A DNA stretch of 56,102 bases from Stutzerimonas stutzeri (GTDB lineage: Bacteria; Pseudomonadota; Gammaproteobacteria; Pseudomonadales; Pseudomonadaceae), in contig DDKB01000011.1 of the NCBI GenBank assembly GCA_002339675.1, forward strand, positions 1-56,102, in the 5' to 3' direction. The notes under the pieces are model-generated. The model was given only the letters and a program-made list of their open reading frames with translations, did not search any database and was not told the DNA's origin. The translations under genes and the position numbers were made by a program. Below, one piece after another: positions 33,669 through 42,719 of the stretch (positions are counted from its first letter, which is position 1; each line of letters opens with the position of its first letter).

Positions 33669-34687
33669 GCTGCAGCCCCGGGCTTCGGGAGGCGGTATAG
33701 CAGCTGCTTCAGTTCGGCCAGTTCCGGCCGGCGCGCCAGCACACCGTCCAGGTAGGCGAAGAAGCGCGGCACGTCGGTGAGGTAGCGCGGCTTGCCGTCC
33801 CGGTGGCAGATGCGAGCAAAGATGCCAATGACCTTGAGATGGCGCTGCACGCCCATGAGGTCGCTGGCCCGGTGAAACTCGTCGAAACGCTCCTGCACCG
33901 GGAGGCCGCGCGCCCGTGCCTGCTCCCAGTACGCCTGCAGCCAGCCGAGCACGCGCGGCTCCGGCCAGCTGACGAAGGCGTCCTTGAACAGCGAGGTGAT
34001 GTCGTAGGTCACCGGGCCGGCGACTGCGTCCTGGAAATCCAGCACACCGGGATTCGGCTCGCTGAGCATCAGGTTGCGCGGCATGTAGTCGCGGTGCACC
34101 AGCACCTGCGGCTGCGCCAGCGCCGAGTCGATCAGCGTCCGGCAGGTGCGCTCCCACAGCTGCTGCTCGTCTGCCGTGAACACATGGCCCAGGTGGCGCT
34201 CGACGTACCAGGTCGGGAACAGCTGCAGTTCCCGCGCCAGCAAGGCCTCGTCGTAGGCTGGCAGCGCACTGGCCGGCGCCTTGGCCTGGAAGGTCAGCAG
34301 CGCCTCGATGGCATCGGTAAACAGGGCATCGGCATTGTCCGCGTCGATCACGTCCAGATAGGTCTGGCGGCCCAGGTCGTCGAGCAGCAGGAAGCCCCGT
34401 TCCAGGTCCTTCGCGAGAATCGCCGGCACGTGCACACCGGCCTCGGCCAGCAGCGCGGCCACCTGGACGAACGGCCGGCAGTTCTCCTGCGGGGGCGGCG
34501 CGTCCATCACCACGAAGCTGCGCCCGTCTGCTTGCCAGCGGAAATAACGGCGGAAACTGGCGTCACTGCTGGCCGCGGTCAGCTCGACTTGCGGCACCTC
34601 GCCCCAGCGGTGGCGTGCGAAAAGGTCGGTCAGCGTGGGCGCCAGCCAGGCGTTGAGGTCCAGCAGGCGTTGATCAGGTTGCGGCAT
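33665..34687 (-). CDS. amgK: MurNAc/GlcNAc anomeric kinase AmgK
   Basis: Phosphorylates MurNAc at the anomeric carbon, feeding MurU. The 340-residue aminoglycoside-phosphotransferase-fold kinase has the catalytic HRDYMPRNLML loop (VLVHRDYMPRN) and the metal-binding LDFQDAVAGPVTYD. Translationally coupled to murU by a 4-base overlap. It is divergent from lptD across 131 bases. Together with anmK at the other end of the window this supplies three enzymes of MurNAc salvage. Confidence 0.92.
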   Translation of the reverse strand: MPQPDQRLLDLNAWLAPTLTDLFARHRWGEVPQVELTAASSDASFRRYFRWQADGRSFVVMDAPPPQENCRPFVQVAALLAEAGVHVPAILAKDLERGFLLLDDLGRQTYLDVIDADNADALFTDAIEALLTFQAKAPASALPAYDEALLARELQLFPTWYVERHLGHVFTADEQQLWERTCRTLIDSALAQPQVLVHRDYMPRNLMLSEPNPGVLDFQDAVAGPVTYDITSLFKDAFVSWPEPRVLGWLQAYWEQARARGLPVQERFDEFHRASDLMGVQRHLKVIGIFARICHRDGKPRYLTDVPRFFAYLDGVLARRPELAELKQLLYRLPKPGAAA

Positions 34688-34818
34688 TTCAGGGGCTCTC
34701 CACGGCGCTAGCCGATAGGCGGGTCATGCTTTATTATCCAGCATCTTTTTCAGCCCATCGAGAGGCGTGCGGCCCAGCCCGGCCGATGGCTCGCCGCAAG
34801 CACGGACCCAAAAACAAG

Positions 34819-37569
34819 ATGGCAGTCAAATATCCCGCTTTTCGCAAGAAATTCCCCCTATTGGTAACCGGCAGCCTGCTCGCACTGCAACCCATGGCCA
34901 TGCCCCTGGCGATCGCGGCGGAACAGTTCGCCTGTCAGCCAGGCGCTGACGGCGGCTGGAACTGCGCCTCCGACACGCCCAGCGCGGCCCTGCCGCCCCG
35001 CCCGAATCACGGCGATGACGTCGCCACCGGCAAGGCGGCTGCGCCGTCTCGCGCCCGCACCGAAAGCCCGACGGCGGGCACCCGGCTGGTCACCGAGAGC
35101 AAGGGCCGCGCCCTGGCCTCGCGCAGCGCCGACTACAGCCACCTGGACTGGGTGCCGCGTGACCAACTGACCAACGCCCAGCTCGCCGAGACCGGCCCGT
35201 ACTGCGCCGGTACCTATGTTGAACCGAACCGCCCGGGACAGTTCGACGAGACGCCGCGCAGCGAAGCGCCAACCTACGTATCGGCCAAGGCCACGCGCTA
35301 CGAACAGCAACAGGAAATCGCCACCCTGGCCGGCGATGTGGTCCTGCGCCAGGGCAGCATCCAGGCCGAGGCCGACGAGGCGAGCCTGTACCAGCAGGAG
35401 AACCGCGGCGAACTGAAAGGCAACGTGCGCCTGCGCGACCAGGGTTCGCTGATGGTCGGCGACCGCGCCGAACTGTTCCTCGACACCGGCGAAGCCAAGG
35501 TCGAGAACGCCGAGTACGTCGTACACGCCGGCAAGATCCGCGGCAGCGCGCAGTATGCCAAGCGCGAAGAGAACGCCATTATCCGACTGAAGGACGGCAC
35601 CTACACCCGCTGCGAACCGGGCGACAACGACTGGTACCTGCAAGGTAACAATGTCACCCTGAATCCGGCGACCGGCTTCGGCTCGGCGACCAACGTGACG
35701 CTGCGCGTCAAAGGCGTGCCGGTGTTCTACACCCCGTACATCTATTTCCCGATCGACGATCGCCGCCAGTCCGGCTTCCTTGCCCCGAGCATCAGCACCT
35801 CCAGCGATACCGGACTGTCACTGATCACGCCGTACTACTTCAACCTGGCGCCGAACTTCGACGCCACGCTCTACCCGAATTACATGACCGACCGCGGGCT
35901 GCTGATGGAAGGCGAGTTCCGCTACCTGACCCGCAGCAGCGAGGGTCAGTTCGGTGCCGCCTACCTCGATGACAGCAACGACGAGCGCAAGCTGCAGTCC
36001 GAGTACGAGGACCAGCGCTGGATGTACAGCTGGCAACACCGCACTGGCCTGGACAACCGCTGGTTGGCCGAGGTCGACTACACCGACCTCAGCGATCCGT
36101 ATTACTTCCAGGACCTGGACACCCAGCTCGGCATCGATCAGCCGGACCATCTCGACCAACGCGGCACCCTGACCTATCGCGGCGACAGCTACACCGCCCG
36201 GCTGAACATGCACGCCTACGAGCGGGCCACCATCGCCGATATCACCCCGTACGAGCGCCTGCCGCAGCTGACTCTCAACGGCGCGCTGCCATTCCAGCCA
36301 GGCGGCCTGCGGTTCGCCTACGACACCGAGTTCGTCAGCTTCCAGCGCAGCCTGCGCAGCGGCGACTTCATCAACGAGGACGGCAACCCGGAGCGCTGGT
36401 ACGACGACCGCCTTACCGGTTTGACCCGCGCCGAGGGCGAGCGCCTGCATCTGGAACCGGGCGTCAGCCTGCCGCTCGACTGGAGCTGGGGCTTCGTCAA
36501 GCCGTCGCTGAAGTACGCCTATACCAAATACGACCTGACACTGGATAACACCGGCCGTCGGCAGGTGAACGGCTTCAACGACTCACCCGACCGCAGCGTG
36601 CCGATCTTCAGCGTCGACAGCGGCCTGTATTTCGACCGCGACACCCAGTGGTTCGGCAAGGACTACCGTCAAACGCTCGAACCCCGGATGTTCTACCTCT
36701 ACGTGCCAGAGGAAGACCAGAGCGACATCCCGGTCTTCGACACCGGCGAGAACACCTTCAGCTATGCCTCGCTGTGGCGCGAAAACCGTTTCTCCGGCAG
36801 GGACCGCATCGGCGACGCCAACCAGCTGTCGCTGGGCCTGACCAACCGCTGGATCGAACCGAACGGACTGGAGCGCCAGCGGCTGAGTCTTGGCCAGATC
36901 CTCTACTTCCGCGACCGCGAAGTGCAGCTGCCGAACCTCGAGGATCGCCCGGGCTCGACTTCGAGCGTGTCGCCCTACGCCCTGGAATACCTGTTCCGCT
37001 TCAACCGCGACTGGCGCTTCACCTCGACCTTCAACTGGGACCCGGACGAAGGCCGCACCCAGTCAGGCAGCGCGATGTTCCATTATCAGCCGGCCGAGGA
37101 CCCGCGCAAGATCGTCAACTTCGGCTATCGCTACCGCAACGACACCGTCCGCTTCGATCAGGCCACCGGCCAATGGACCTACGGCGGCGACTACGGCACC
37201 CCGGGCACGCCGGAGTACATCGAGGACTACTACAAGATCAACCAGCACGACATCTCCACCATCTGGCCGATCCTGCCGCAGTGGAGCGTGATCGCCCGCT
37301 GGCAGCACGACTACAGCCGCAACCGCACGCTGGAAGCCTTCGGCGGCTTCGAGTACGACAGCTGCTGCTGGAAGCTGCGGCTGATCAACCGCTACTGGAT
37401 CGACTACGACGAGACCAGTCTCAACCCATCGCAGAACGACGAGCCGGACAACGGCATCTTCCTGCAAATCGTCCTCAAGGGACTCGGCGGCGTGTTCGGC
37501 AGCTCCACCGAGGCATTCCTCGACGAAGGCATACAAGGTTACCGTGAACGTGAAGATCAAGCTTTCTGA
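34819..37569 (+). CDS. lptD: LPS-assembly outer-membrane protein LptD
   Basis: Outer-membrane beta-barrel that, with LptE, inserts lipopolysaccharide into the outer leaflet. The 916-residue protein has a signal peptide ending near AIAAEQ (about residue 33), the periplasmic OstA/LptA-like jellyroll with LAGDVVLRQGSIQAEADEA (about 160-280) and a long C-terminal barrel rich in alternating aromatic strands. Cysteine residues near both ends (FACQ/WNC and SCCWKL) fit the inter-domain disulfides. I chose ATG at 34819 (MAVKYPAFRKKF) as in P. aeruginosa, and in-frame ATGs at 34726 and 34786 exist. The end overlaps the surA start. Confidence 0.93.
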   Translation: MAVKYPAFRKKFPLLVTGSLLALQPMAMPLAIAAEQFACQPGADGGWNCASDTPSAALPPRPNHGDDVATGKAAAPSRARTESPTAGTRLVTESKGRALASRSADYSHLDWVPRDQLTNAQLAETGPYCAGTYVEPNRPGQFDETPRSEAPTYVSAKATRYEQQQEIATLAGDVVLRQGSIQAEADEASLYQQENRGELKGNVRLRDQGSLMVGDRAELFLDTGEAKVENAEYVVHAGKIRGSAQYAKREENAIIRLKDGTYTRCEPGDNDWYLQGNNVTLNPATGFGSATNVTLRVKGVPVFYTPYIYFPIDDRRQSGFLAPSISTSSDTGLSLITPYYFNLAPNFDATLYPNYMTDRGLLMEGEFRYLTRSSEGQFGAAYLDDSNDERKLQSEYEDQRWMYSWQHRTGLDNRWLAEVDYTDLSDPYYFQDLDTQLGIDQPDHLDQRGTLTYRGDSYTARLNMHAYERATIADITPYERLPQLTLNGALPFQPGGLRFAYDTEFVSFQRSLRSGDFINEDGNPERWYDDRLTGLTRAEGERLHLEPGVSLPLDWSWGFVKPSLKYAYTKYDLTLDNTGRRQVNGFNDSPDRSVPIFSVDSGLYFDRDTQWFGKDYRQTLEPRMFYLYVPEEDQSDIPVFDTGENTFSYASLWRENRFSGRDRIGDANQLSLGLTNRWIEPNGLERQRLSLGQILYFRDREVQLPNLEDRPGSTSSVSPYALEYLFRFNRDWRFTSTFNWDPDEGRTQSGSAMFHYQPAEDPRKIVNFGYRYRNDTVRFDQATGQWTYGGDYGTPGTPEYIEDYYKINQHDISTIWPILPQWSVIARWQHDYSRNRTLEAFGGFEYDSCCWKLRLINRYWIDYDETSLNPSQNDEPDNGIFLQIVLKGLGGVFGSSTEAFLDEGIQGYREREDQAF

Positions 37570-38857
37570 TTTGCTGCGCCCGCTCGTGGCCGGCGCCCTT
37601 CTTCTGGCCAGCGCCACAGCGGTGTCGACCGCCTCGGCGGAGGTTCGCCCGCTCGACCGCATCGTCGCGATCGTCGACAGCGACGTGATCATGCAGAGCC
37701 AGCTGGACCAGCGGATACGCGAAGTCCAGCAGACCATCGAGAAGCGCGGCGCCGAGATGCCGCCTGCCGACGTGCTGCAACAACAGGTGCTTGAACGCCT
37801 GATCACCGAGAACCTGCAGCTTCAGATCGGCGAACGCTCAGGCATCCGCATTTCGGACGAAGAACTGAACCAGGCCATGGGCACCATCGCCCAGCGCAAC
37901 AACATGAGCCTCGACCAGTTCCGCGCTGCCCTGGAGCGCGACGGCCTGAGCCTGGACACGGCACGCGAGCAGATCCGCCGCGAAATGATCATCAGCCGGG
38001 TTCGCCAGCGACGCATCGCCGATCGGGTCCAGGTGTCCAATCAAGAGGTGGAGAACTTCCTCGCCTCGGATCTGGGCAAGCTGCAGCTGTCCGAAGAATA
38101 CCACCTGGCCAACATCCTGATCCCTGTCCCGGAATCGGCCGATTCGGCCGCGATCCAGGCCGCCGAAAAGGTCGCCAAGGACACCTACCAGCAGCTCCAG
38201 GAAGGTGCGGATTTCGCCAAGCTGGCGGTTTCGCGCTCGGCCAGCGAGAACGCGCTGGAAGGCGGCGACATGGGCTGGCGCAAGGCGGCCCAGCTGCCGC
38301 CACCGTTCGACAGCGAGGTCAGCAGCCTGTCGGTGGGGGATGTGACGCAACCGGTGCGCACCCCGCCAGGCTTCATCCTGCTCAAGGTGCTCGACAAGCG
38401 CGGCGGCGACACCCAGGTTCGCGACGAAGTGCATGTGCGGCATATCCTGATCAAGCCGAGCGCGATTCGCAGCGAAGAGGAAAGCCGGCGGCTGATTGAA
38501 CGCCTGCGCGAGCGCATCCTGGCCGGCGAGAGCTTCGCCGAGCTGGCGAAGAATTTCTCCGAGGACCCGGGTTCAGCGCTCAACGGTGGCGACCTGAACT
38601 GGATCGACCCCAGCTCGCTGGTGCCGGAATTCCGCGAAGTGATGGCCAACACGCCCAACGGCAAGCTGTCGGAACCCTTCAAGACCCCTTACGGCTGGCA
38701 CATCCTCGAAGTACTGGGCCGTCGGGCGACCGATGCCAGCGAGGACTATCGCCAGCAGCAAGCGTTGACCCTGTTGCGCAACCGCAAGTACGACGAAGAG
38801 CTGCAGAACTGGCTGCGCCAGATCCGCGACGAGGCCTACGTCGAAATCAAGCTCTGA
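37544..38857 (+). CDS. surA: Periplasmic chaperone and peptidyl-prolyl isomerase SurA
   Basis: Escorts outer-membrane proteins, LptD among them, through the periplasm. The 437-residue protein has a signal peptide (about 1-32), an N-terminal chaperone domain (VAIVDSDVIMQSQLDQRI onward) and two parvulin domains (about 175-275 and 287-387, EYHLANILIPVP and EVHVRHILIKPS). The start is a GTG at 37544 with an AAGG ribosome site, overlapping lptD by 26 bases. A second in-frame GTG at 37550 is an alternative. Client and chaperone are coupled. Confidence 0.94.
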   Translation: MNVKIKLSDLLRPLVAGALLLASATAVSTASAEVRPLDRIVAIVDSDVIMQSQLDQRIREVQQTIEKRGAEMPPADVLQQQVLERLITENLQLQIGERSGIRISDEELNQAMGTIAQRNNMSLDQFRAALERDGLSLDTAREQIRREMIISRVRQRRIADRVQVSNQEVENFLASDLGKLQLSEEYHLANILIPVPESADSAAIQAAEKVAKDTYQQLQEGADFAKLAVSRSASENALEGGDMGWRKAAQLPPPFDSEVSSLSVGDVTQPVRTPPGFILLKVLDKRGGDTQVRDEVHVRHILIKPSAIRSEEESRRLIERLRERILAGESFAELAKNFSEDPGSALNGGDLNWIDPSSLVPEFREVMANTPNGKLSEPFKTPYGWHILEVLGRRATDASEDYRQQQALTLLRNRKYDEELQNWLRQIRDEAYVEIKL

Positions 38858-38880
38858 CGCCAGCCACTGCGCGCCAGCCG

Positions 38881-38914
38881 CGGGCCTGCCATCATTGGCC
38901 GGCCCGTTTTTTTT
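38881..38914 (+). terminator. Terminator-like hairpin between surA and pdxA
   Basis: CGGGCC-T-GCC pairs with GGC-C-GGCCCG around ATCATT (38881-38906), followed by eight T's (38907-38914). It looks like a Rho-independent terminator inside what is usually one operon. It ends 16 bases before pdxA. Confidence 0.75.
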
Positions 38915-38930
38915 GCCCGGAGGATTGCAC

Positions 38931-39911
38931 ATGAGCGTGAAGCGTTTTGCCCTGACCGCCGGCGAGCCGGCCGGCATCGGTCCGGACCTCTGCCTGTTGC
39001 TCGCCCGTGAGCCCCAGCCCCATGCGCTGGTCGCCATCGCCAGCGTGGACCTGATGCGTGATCGCGCATGCGAGCTGGGCCTGGACATCCGTTTGATCGA
39101 GGTTGGCCCGGACCGCTGGCCGGACCAGCCGGCGCCTGCAGGCGCGCTCTACGTCTGGAACACGCCGCTCGCCGCCCCTGCGGTGAGCGGCCGGCTGACC
39201 CCGAACAATGCCGGGTACGTGCTCGCCACGCTGGAGCGCGCCGGCCTGGGGTGCCTCGACAAGACGTTCGCCGGGATGATCACCGCCCCGGTGCACAAGG
39301 GCGTGATCAACGACGCCGGCATCGCTTTTTCCGGTCACACCGAATACCTTGCCGAGCTGACCGGCACGAAGCAGGTGGTCATGATGCTCGCCACCCGCGG
39401 GCTGCGCGTGGCGCTGGTCACCACGCACCTGCCGCTGCGTGACGTGGCGGACGCCATCACCTCGGAGCGTTTGCAGCGGGTGACGCGCATCCTGCACGCG
39501 GATCTGGTGAACAAGTTCGGCATCGCCCGGCCCCGTATCCTGGTGTGCGGGCTCAACCCGCATGCCGGCGAAGGAGGCCATCTGGGGCGCGAGGAGATCG
39601 ACATCATCGAACCGACGCTCGACCTGCTGCGCCGCGAGGGGCTGGACCTGGTCGGCCCCTTGCCCGCCGACACACTGTTCACGCCCAAGCACCTGGAGCA
39701 CTGTGACGCAGTGCTGGCGATGTACCACGACCAGGGCCTGCCGGTACTCAAGTACAAGGGTTTCGGGGCCGCCGTGAACGTGACCCTTGGCCTGCCGATC
39801 GTCCGCACGTCGGTCGACCATGGCACCGCGCTGGATCTGGCGGGCAGCGGACGCGTCGACACCGGCAGTCTGCAGGTCGCACTGGAAACGGCGTATCAGA
39901 TGGCTGGCTAG
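38931..39911 (+). CDS. pdxA: 4-hydroxythreonine-4-phosphate dehydrogenase
   Basis: NAD-dependent step of pyridoxal phosphate synthesis. The 326-residue protein shows LTAGEPAGIGPDL at the start, the metal-site histidines in FSGHTEYLAELT and CGLNPHAGEGGHLG, and AMYHDQGLPVLKYKGFG. ATG at 38931 follows a GGAGG site. A terminator-like hairpin just upstream suggests partial uncoupling from surA. RsmA follows after 179 bases. Confidence 0.95.
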   Translation: MSVKRFALTAGEPAGIGPDLCLLLAREPQPHALVAIASVDLMRDRACELGLDIRLIEVGPDRWPDQPAPAGALYVWNTPLAAPAVSGRLTPNNAGYVLATLERAGLGCLDKTFAGMITAPVHKGVINDAGIAFSGHTEYLAELTGTKQVVMMLATRGLRVALVTTHLPLRDVADAITSERLQRVTRILHADLVNKFGIARPRILVCGLNPHAGEGGHLGREEIDIIEPTLDLLRREGLDLVGPLPADTLFTPKHLEHCDAVLAMYHDQGLPVLKYKGFGAAVNVTLGLPIVRTSVDHGTALDLAGSGRVDTGSLQVALETAYQMAG

Positions 39912-40048
39912 CTGGAGACGGACGCAATCTGGTCTTGCGACTGGCTCTGATGCAAAGGGCATCGCCGTCCACGCCCTTTTCCGCGGCCAGCGCCGTTATC
40001 GTCTTTCCCCTGTTACAGCCTGCTAAAATGCGCGCCTTATCCGTTTTC

Positions 40049-40073
40049 AGCTTCAAGCTTCGAGCTTCGAGCT
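40049..40073 (+). repeat. AGCTTCR heptamer tandem repeat before rsmA
   Basis: Three tandem heptamers, AGCTTCA-AGCTTCG-AGCTTCG, plus AGCT, ending 17 bases before the rsmA ATG and partly covering its leader. Sequence of the same flavour (AGCTTGAAGCTGGAAGC) forms the hairpin before yeaH. It resembles intergenic repeats scattered in this bacterial group. Confidence 0.6.
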
Positions 40074-40090
40074 ACTCCTTGGAGCTTCCG

Positions 40091-40897
40091 ATGTCCGATT
40101 ACCAACACCGCGCCCGCAAGCGTTTCGGCCAGAACTTCCTGCACGATGCCGGCGTGATTCACCGCATTCTGCGCGCCATCCATGCCCGCGAAGGCGACCG
40201 CCTGGTGGAAATCGGCCCGGGCCAGGGCGCGCTCACCGAGGGGCTGCTCGACAGCGGCGCCCACCTGGACGTCGTCGAGCTGGACCTGGACCTGATCCCC
40301 ATCCTCCAGCAGAAATTCGCCAGCCGTGACAATTTTGCGCTGCATCAGGGCGATGCCCTGAAGTTCGACTTCGGCCAGCTGAGCCAGACGCCTCGTAGCC
40401 TGCGCATCGTCGGCAACCTGCCGTACAACATCTCGACTCCGCTGATCTTTCACCTGCTCGAGCACGCCGGCCTGATCCGCGACATGCACTTCATGCTGCA
40501 GAAAGAAGTTGTCGAGCGGCTCGCCGCGCAGCCCGGCGGGGGTGACTGGGGACGGCTGTCGATCATGGTCCAGTACCATTGCCGCGTCGAACACCTGTTC
40601 AATGTCGGCCCAGGCGCCTTCAACCCCGCGCCCAAGGTGGAGTCAGCGATCGTGCGCCTGGTGCCGCACGCGGTACTGCCGCATCCGGCACGCGACCACC
40701 GCCAGCTCGAAATCGTGGTCCGCCAGGCCTTTAACCAGCGCCGCAAGACGCTGCGCAATACACTCAAGGGGCTGCTCGACGCCGACGCCATTGCAGCCGC
40801 GGACGTCGACGGTGGCCTGCGCCCGGAACAGCTGGACCTCGCCGCGTTCGTAAGATTGTCGGATCAACTTTCCACCCACGTCTGCGACCGCTTCTGA
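40091..40897 (+). CDS. rsmA: 16S rRNA dimethyladenosine transferase RsmA (KsgA)
   Basis: Dimethylates two adjacent adenines near the 3' end of 16S rRNA during 30S assembly. The 268-residue Rossmann methyltransferase has FGQNFLHD, the SAM motif VEIGPGQGALTEGL and the catalytic NLPYN (VGNLPYNISTPLIF). ATG at 40091 with a TTGGAGC ribosome site. ApaG and apaH follow, the order known from many gammaproteobacteria. The name should not be confused with the RNA-binding CsrA homologue also called RsmA. Confidence 0.96.
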   Translation: MSDYQHRARKRFGQNFLHDAGVIHRILRAIHAREGDRLVEIGPGQGALTEGLLDSGAHLDVVELDLDLIPILQQKFASRDNFALHQGDALKFDFGQLSQTPRSLRIVGNLPYNISTPLIFHLLEHAGLIRDMHFMLQKEVVERLAAQPGGGDWGRLSIMVQYHCRVEHLFNVGPGAFNPAPKVESAIVRLVPHAVLPHPARDHRQLEIVVRQAFNQRRKTLRNTLKGLLDADAIAAADVDGGLRPEQLDLAAFVRLSDQLSTHVCDRF

Positions 40898-40924
40898 AGG
40901 CGACCCCAACGGCAGGAGGATCCC

Positions 40925-41308
40925 ATGCCTGAAGACCTGCGCTACCGGATAGACGTCAGCGTCCATCCGACCTATCTGCCCGAGCAATCGCAGCCGGATC
41001 AGGACCGCTATGCCTTTGCCTATCGGGTGGTCATCGAAAACAAGGGCCAGCTCACCGCCCAGCTGCTCGCGCGCCACTGGATCATCACCGACGGCGACGG
41101 ACAGGTGCAGGAGGTACGCGGCGCTGGCGTCGTCGGCGAACAGCCGGTCATCGCACCCGGCCAGCAGCATGTCTACACCAGCGGGACCCTGATGGCATCG
41201 CGCGTCGGCACCATGCAGGGCAGCTACCAGATGCTGGCCGAGGACGGCCATCCCTTCGACGCCACCATTGCCCCCTTCCGGCTGGCCGTACCGGGAGCCT
41301 TGCATTGA
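40925..41308 (+). CDS. apaG: ApaG protein (Co2+/Mg2+ efflux-associated)
   Basis: Small immunoglobulin-like fold protein of 127 residues, standard for the family, with YAFAYRVVIENKGQLTAQLLARHWIITDG and the VGEQPVIAPGQQHVYTSG core. Its biochemical role is not firmly known, and links to cobalt/magnesium tolerance come from enteric mutants. An AGGAGG site precedes the ATG. Its stop overlaps the TTG start of apaH. Confidence 0.92.
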   Translation: MPEDLRYRIDVSVHPTYLPEQSQPDQDRYAFAYRVVIENKGQLTAQLLARHWIITDGDGQVQEVRGAGVVGEQPVIAPGQQHVYTSGTLMASRVGTMQGSYQMLAEDGHPFDATIAPFRLAVPGALH

Positions 41309-42129
41309 CTGTCTACGCTGTCGGCGACCTTCAGGGTTGCCTCGAACCCCTGCAATGCCTGCTGCGGCAGGTCGATTTCAGCCCGTCGCGCGACTGCTTG
41401 TGGCTCGCCGGGGACCTGGTCAACCGCGGCCCGCAGTCGCTCGAGGCGCTGCGCTTCGTCCACGACCTCGGCAGCTCGGCTGTGACCGTGCTCGGCAACC
41501 ATGACCTGCACTTGCTAGCGGTCTCGTACAACATCGAGCGCATGAAGCGCTCCGACACGCTCAAGCCAATCCTCGATGCCCCCGATCGCGCCGACCTGAT
41601 CGACTGGCTTCGCCAGCAAAAGCTGGTACACCACGACTCGAAGCGCAACACCACGATGGTGCATGCCGGCATTCCCCCGCAGTGGACGCTGACCAAGGCG
41701 CTCAAGCGCGCGGCTGAAGTCGAGCAGGCGCTGGTCGACGATGCGCTGCTGCAACCCTTTCTCGATGGCATGTACGGCAATCAGCCCGCCAAATGGGACA
41801 AGGACCTGCACGGCGTTCCGCGGCTGCGCCTGATCACCAACTACTTCACCCGCATGCGCTTCTGCAAGGCCGACGGGACGCTTGACCTGCAAGCCAAGGA
41901 AGGGCTGGAGACGGCCCCTCCGGGTTTCGCTCCCTGGTTCAGCCACCCGAACCGCAAGACCCGCGGCTGCAAGATCATCTTCGGGCACTGGGCGGCACTC
42001 GAGGGGCGTTGCGACGAGCCCAACACCTACGCCCTGGACACCGGCTGCGTATGGGGCAACAGCATGACGCTGATGAACGTCGACACCGGCGACATGCACC
42101 ACTGCGATTGCGAGGCACCACATGACTGA
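41305..42129 (+). CDS. apaH: Symmetrical bis(5'-nucleosyl)-tetraphosphatase
   Basis: Hydrolyses Ap4A and related alarmones, and also removes Np4-type RNA caps. The 274-residue metallophosphatase has the metal motifs VGDLQG, LAGDLVNRGPQS and VLGNHDLHLLA, and the late GHWAALEG. The only start that fits is TTG at 41305, inside a TTGA overlap with the apaG stop, so translation is probably coupled. GlpE overlaps its 3' end by 8 bases. Confidence 0.94.
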   Translation: MTVYAVGDLQGCLEPLQCLLRQVDFSPSRDCLWLAGDLVNRGPQSLEALRFVHDLGSSAVTVLGNHDLHLLAVSYNIERMKRSDTLKPILDAPDRADLIDWLRQQKLVHHDSKRNTTMVHAGIPPQWTLTKALKRAAEVEQALVDDALLQPFLDGMYGNQPAKWDKDLHGVPRLRLITNYFTRMRFCKADGTLDLQAKEGLETAPPGFAPWFSHPNRKTRGCKIIFGHWAALEGRCDEPNTYALDTGCVWGNSMTLMNVDTGDMHHCDCEAPHD

Positions 42130-42451
42130 CTTCAAACGCATCTCCCCACAGCACGCGCAGGCCCTGCGCCAAGACGGCGTCACCGTCGTGGACATCCGCG
42201 ACGCACAGAGCTACGCGGCGGGTCATATCAGTGGCTCGACACATCTGGACAACCATTCGCTGGCCGACTTTATTGCCAAGGCCGATATGGACCAGCCGCT
42301 GGTCGTCACCTGCTACCACGGCAACTCCAGTCAGAGCGCAGCCGCCTACCTGGCCCACCAGGGTTTCTCGGACGTATACAGCCTCGACGGCGGCTTCGAG
42401 CTGTGGCGGCAGGCCTATCCGGACGACATCGAGCGCGGCGATCCTTCCTGA
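42122..42451 (+). CDS. glpE: Thiosulfate sulfurtransferase GlpE
   Basis: Single-domain rhodanese of 109 residues that transfers sulfane sulfur from thiosulfate to thiol acceptors. The active-site loop is CYHGNSS, matching GlpE, with VVDIRDAQSYAAGHISGS before it and GFSDVYSLDGGFELW after. It overlaps apaH by 8 bases and closes the surA-to-glpE gene run. No terminator is obvious after it. Confidence 0.92.
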   Translation: MTDFKRISPQHAQALRQDGVTVVDIRDAQSYAAGHISGSTHLDNHSLADFIAKADMDQPLVVTCYHGNSSQSAAAYLAHQGFSDVYSLDGGFELWRQAYPDDIERGDPS

Positions 42452-42535
42452 AAAGATGCGCCGCCGAGGCCGCGCAGGCGGCGACCTTGCGCCCTCCATC
42501 CGACGAAACGCAGCGGTAAAAGACGCGCCCTCCCC

Positions 42536-42562
42536 TTGAATTCGCTGAATCCGGACTATCCT
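42536..42562 (+). promoter_or_regulatory. Possible stationary-phase promoter before prkA
   Basis: TTGAAT (42536-42541), 15-bp gap, CTATCCT around TATCCT (42557-42562), in the 268-base gap before prkA. The CTAT-type -10 recalls sigma-S promoters, and the enteric yeaGH operon is RpoS-dependent. Spacing is short and the call is weak. Nothing else is evident in this gap. Confidence 0.25.
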
Positions 42563-42719
42563 TCAGTTCAGGCCATCCAAACAGGTGGAACCGTACAGCG
42601 GCTACCGGGCCTCAGGTCACGACCATTAGGTGTTCGGGGGGACTCCACAGGCCGAGCAGTCGGCCGCACCTGAATGCCTGATGACAACACCGGCTCCGAG
42701 CATCGTCCGAGGTGAAGTC

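Noticed and set aside
34726..34818. Upstream starts for lptD (34726 or 34786)
   Set aside because: They would put about 11-31 residues in front of a normal signal peptide. The start at 34819 gives the family N-terminus.
40049..40073. Tandem heptamers considered as a CRISPR remnant
   Set aside because: Units are 7 bases with no spacers, and no cas genes are present. It is an ordinary short tandem repeat.
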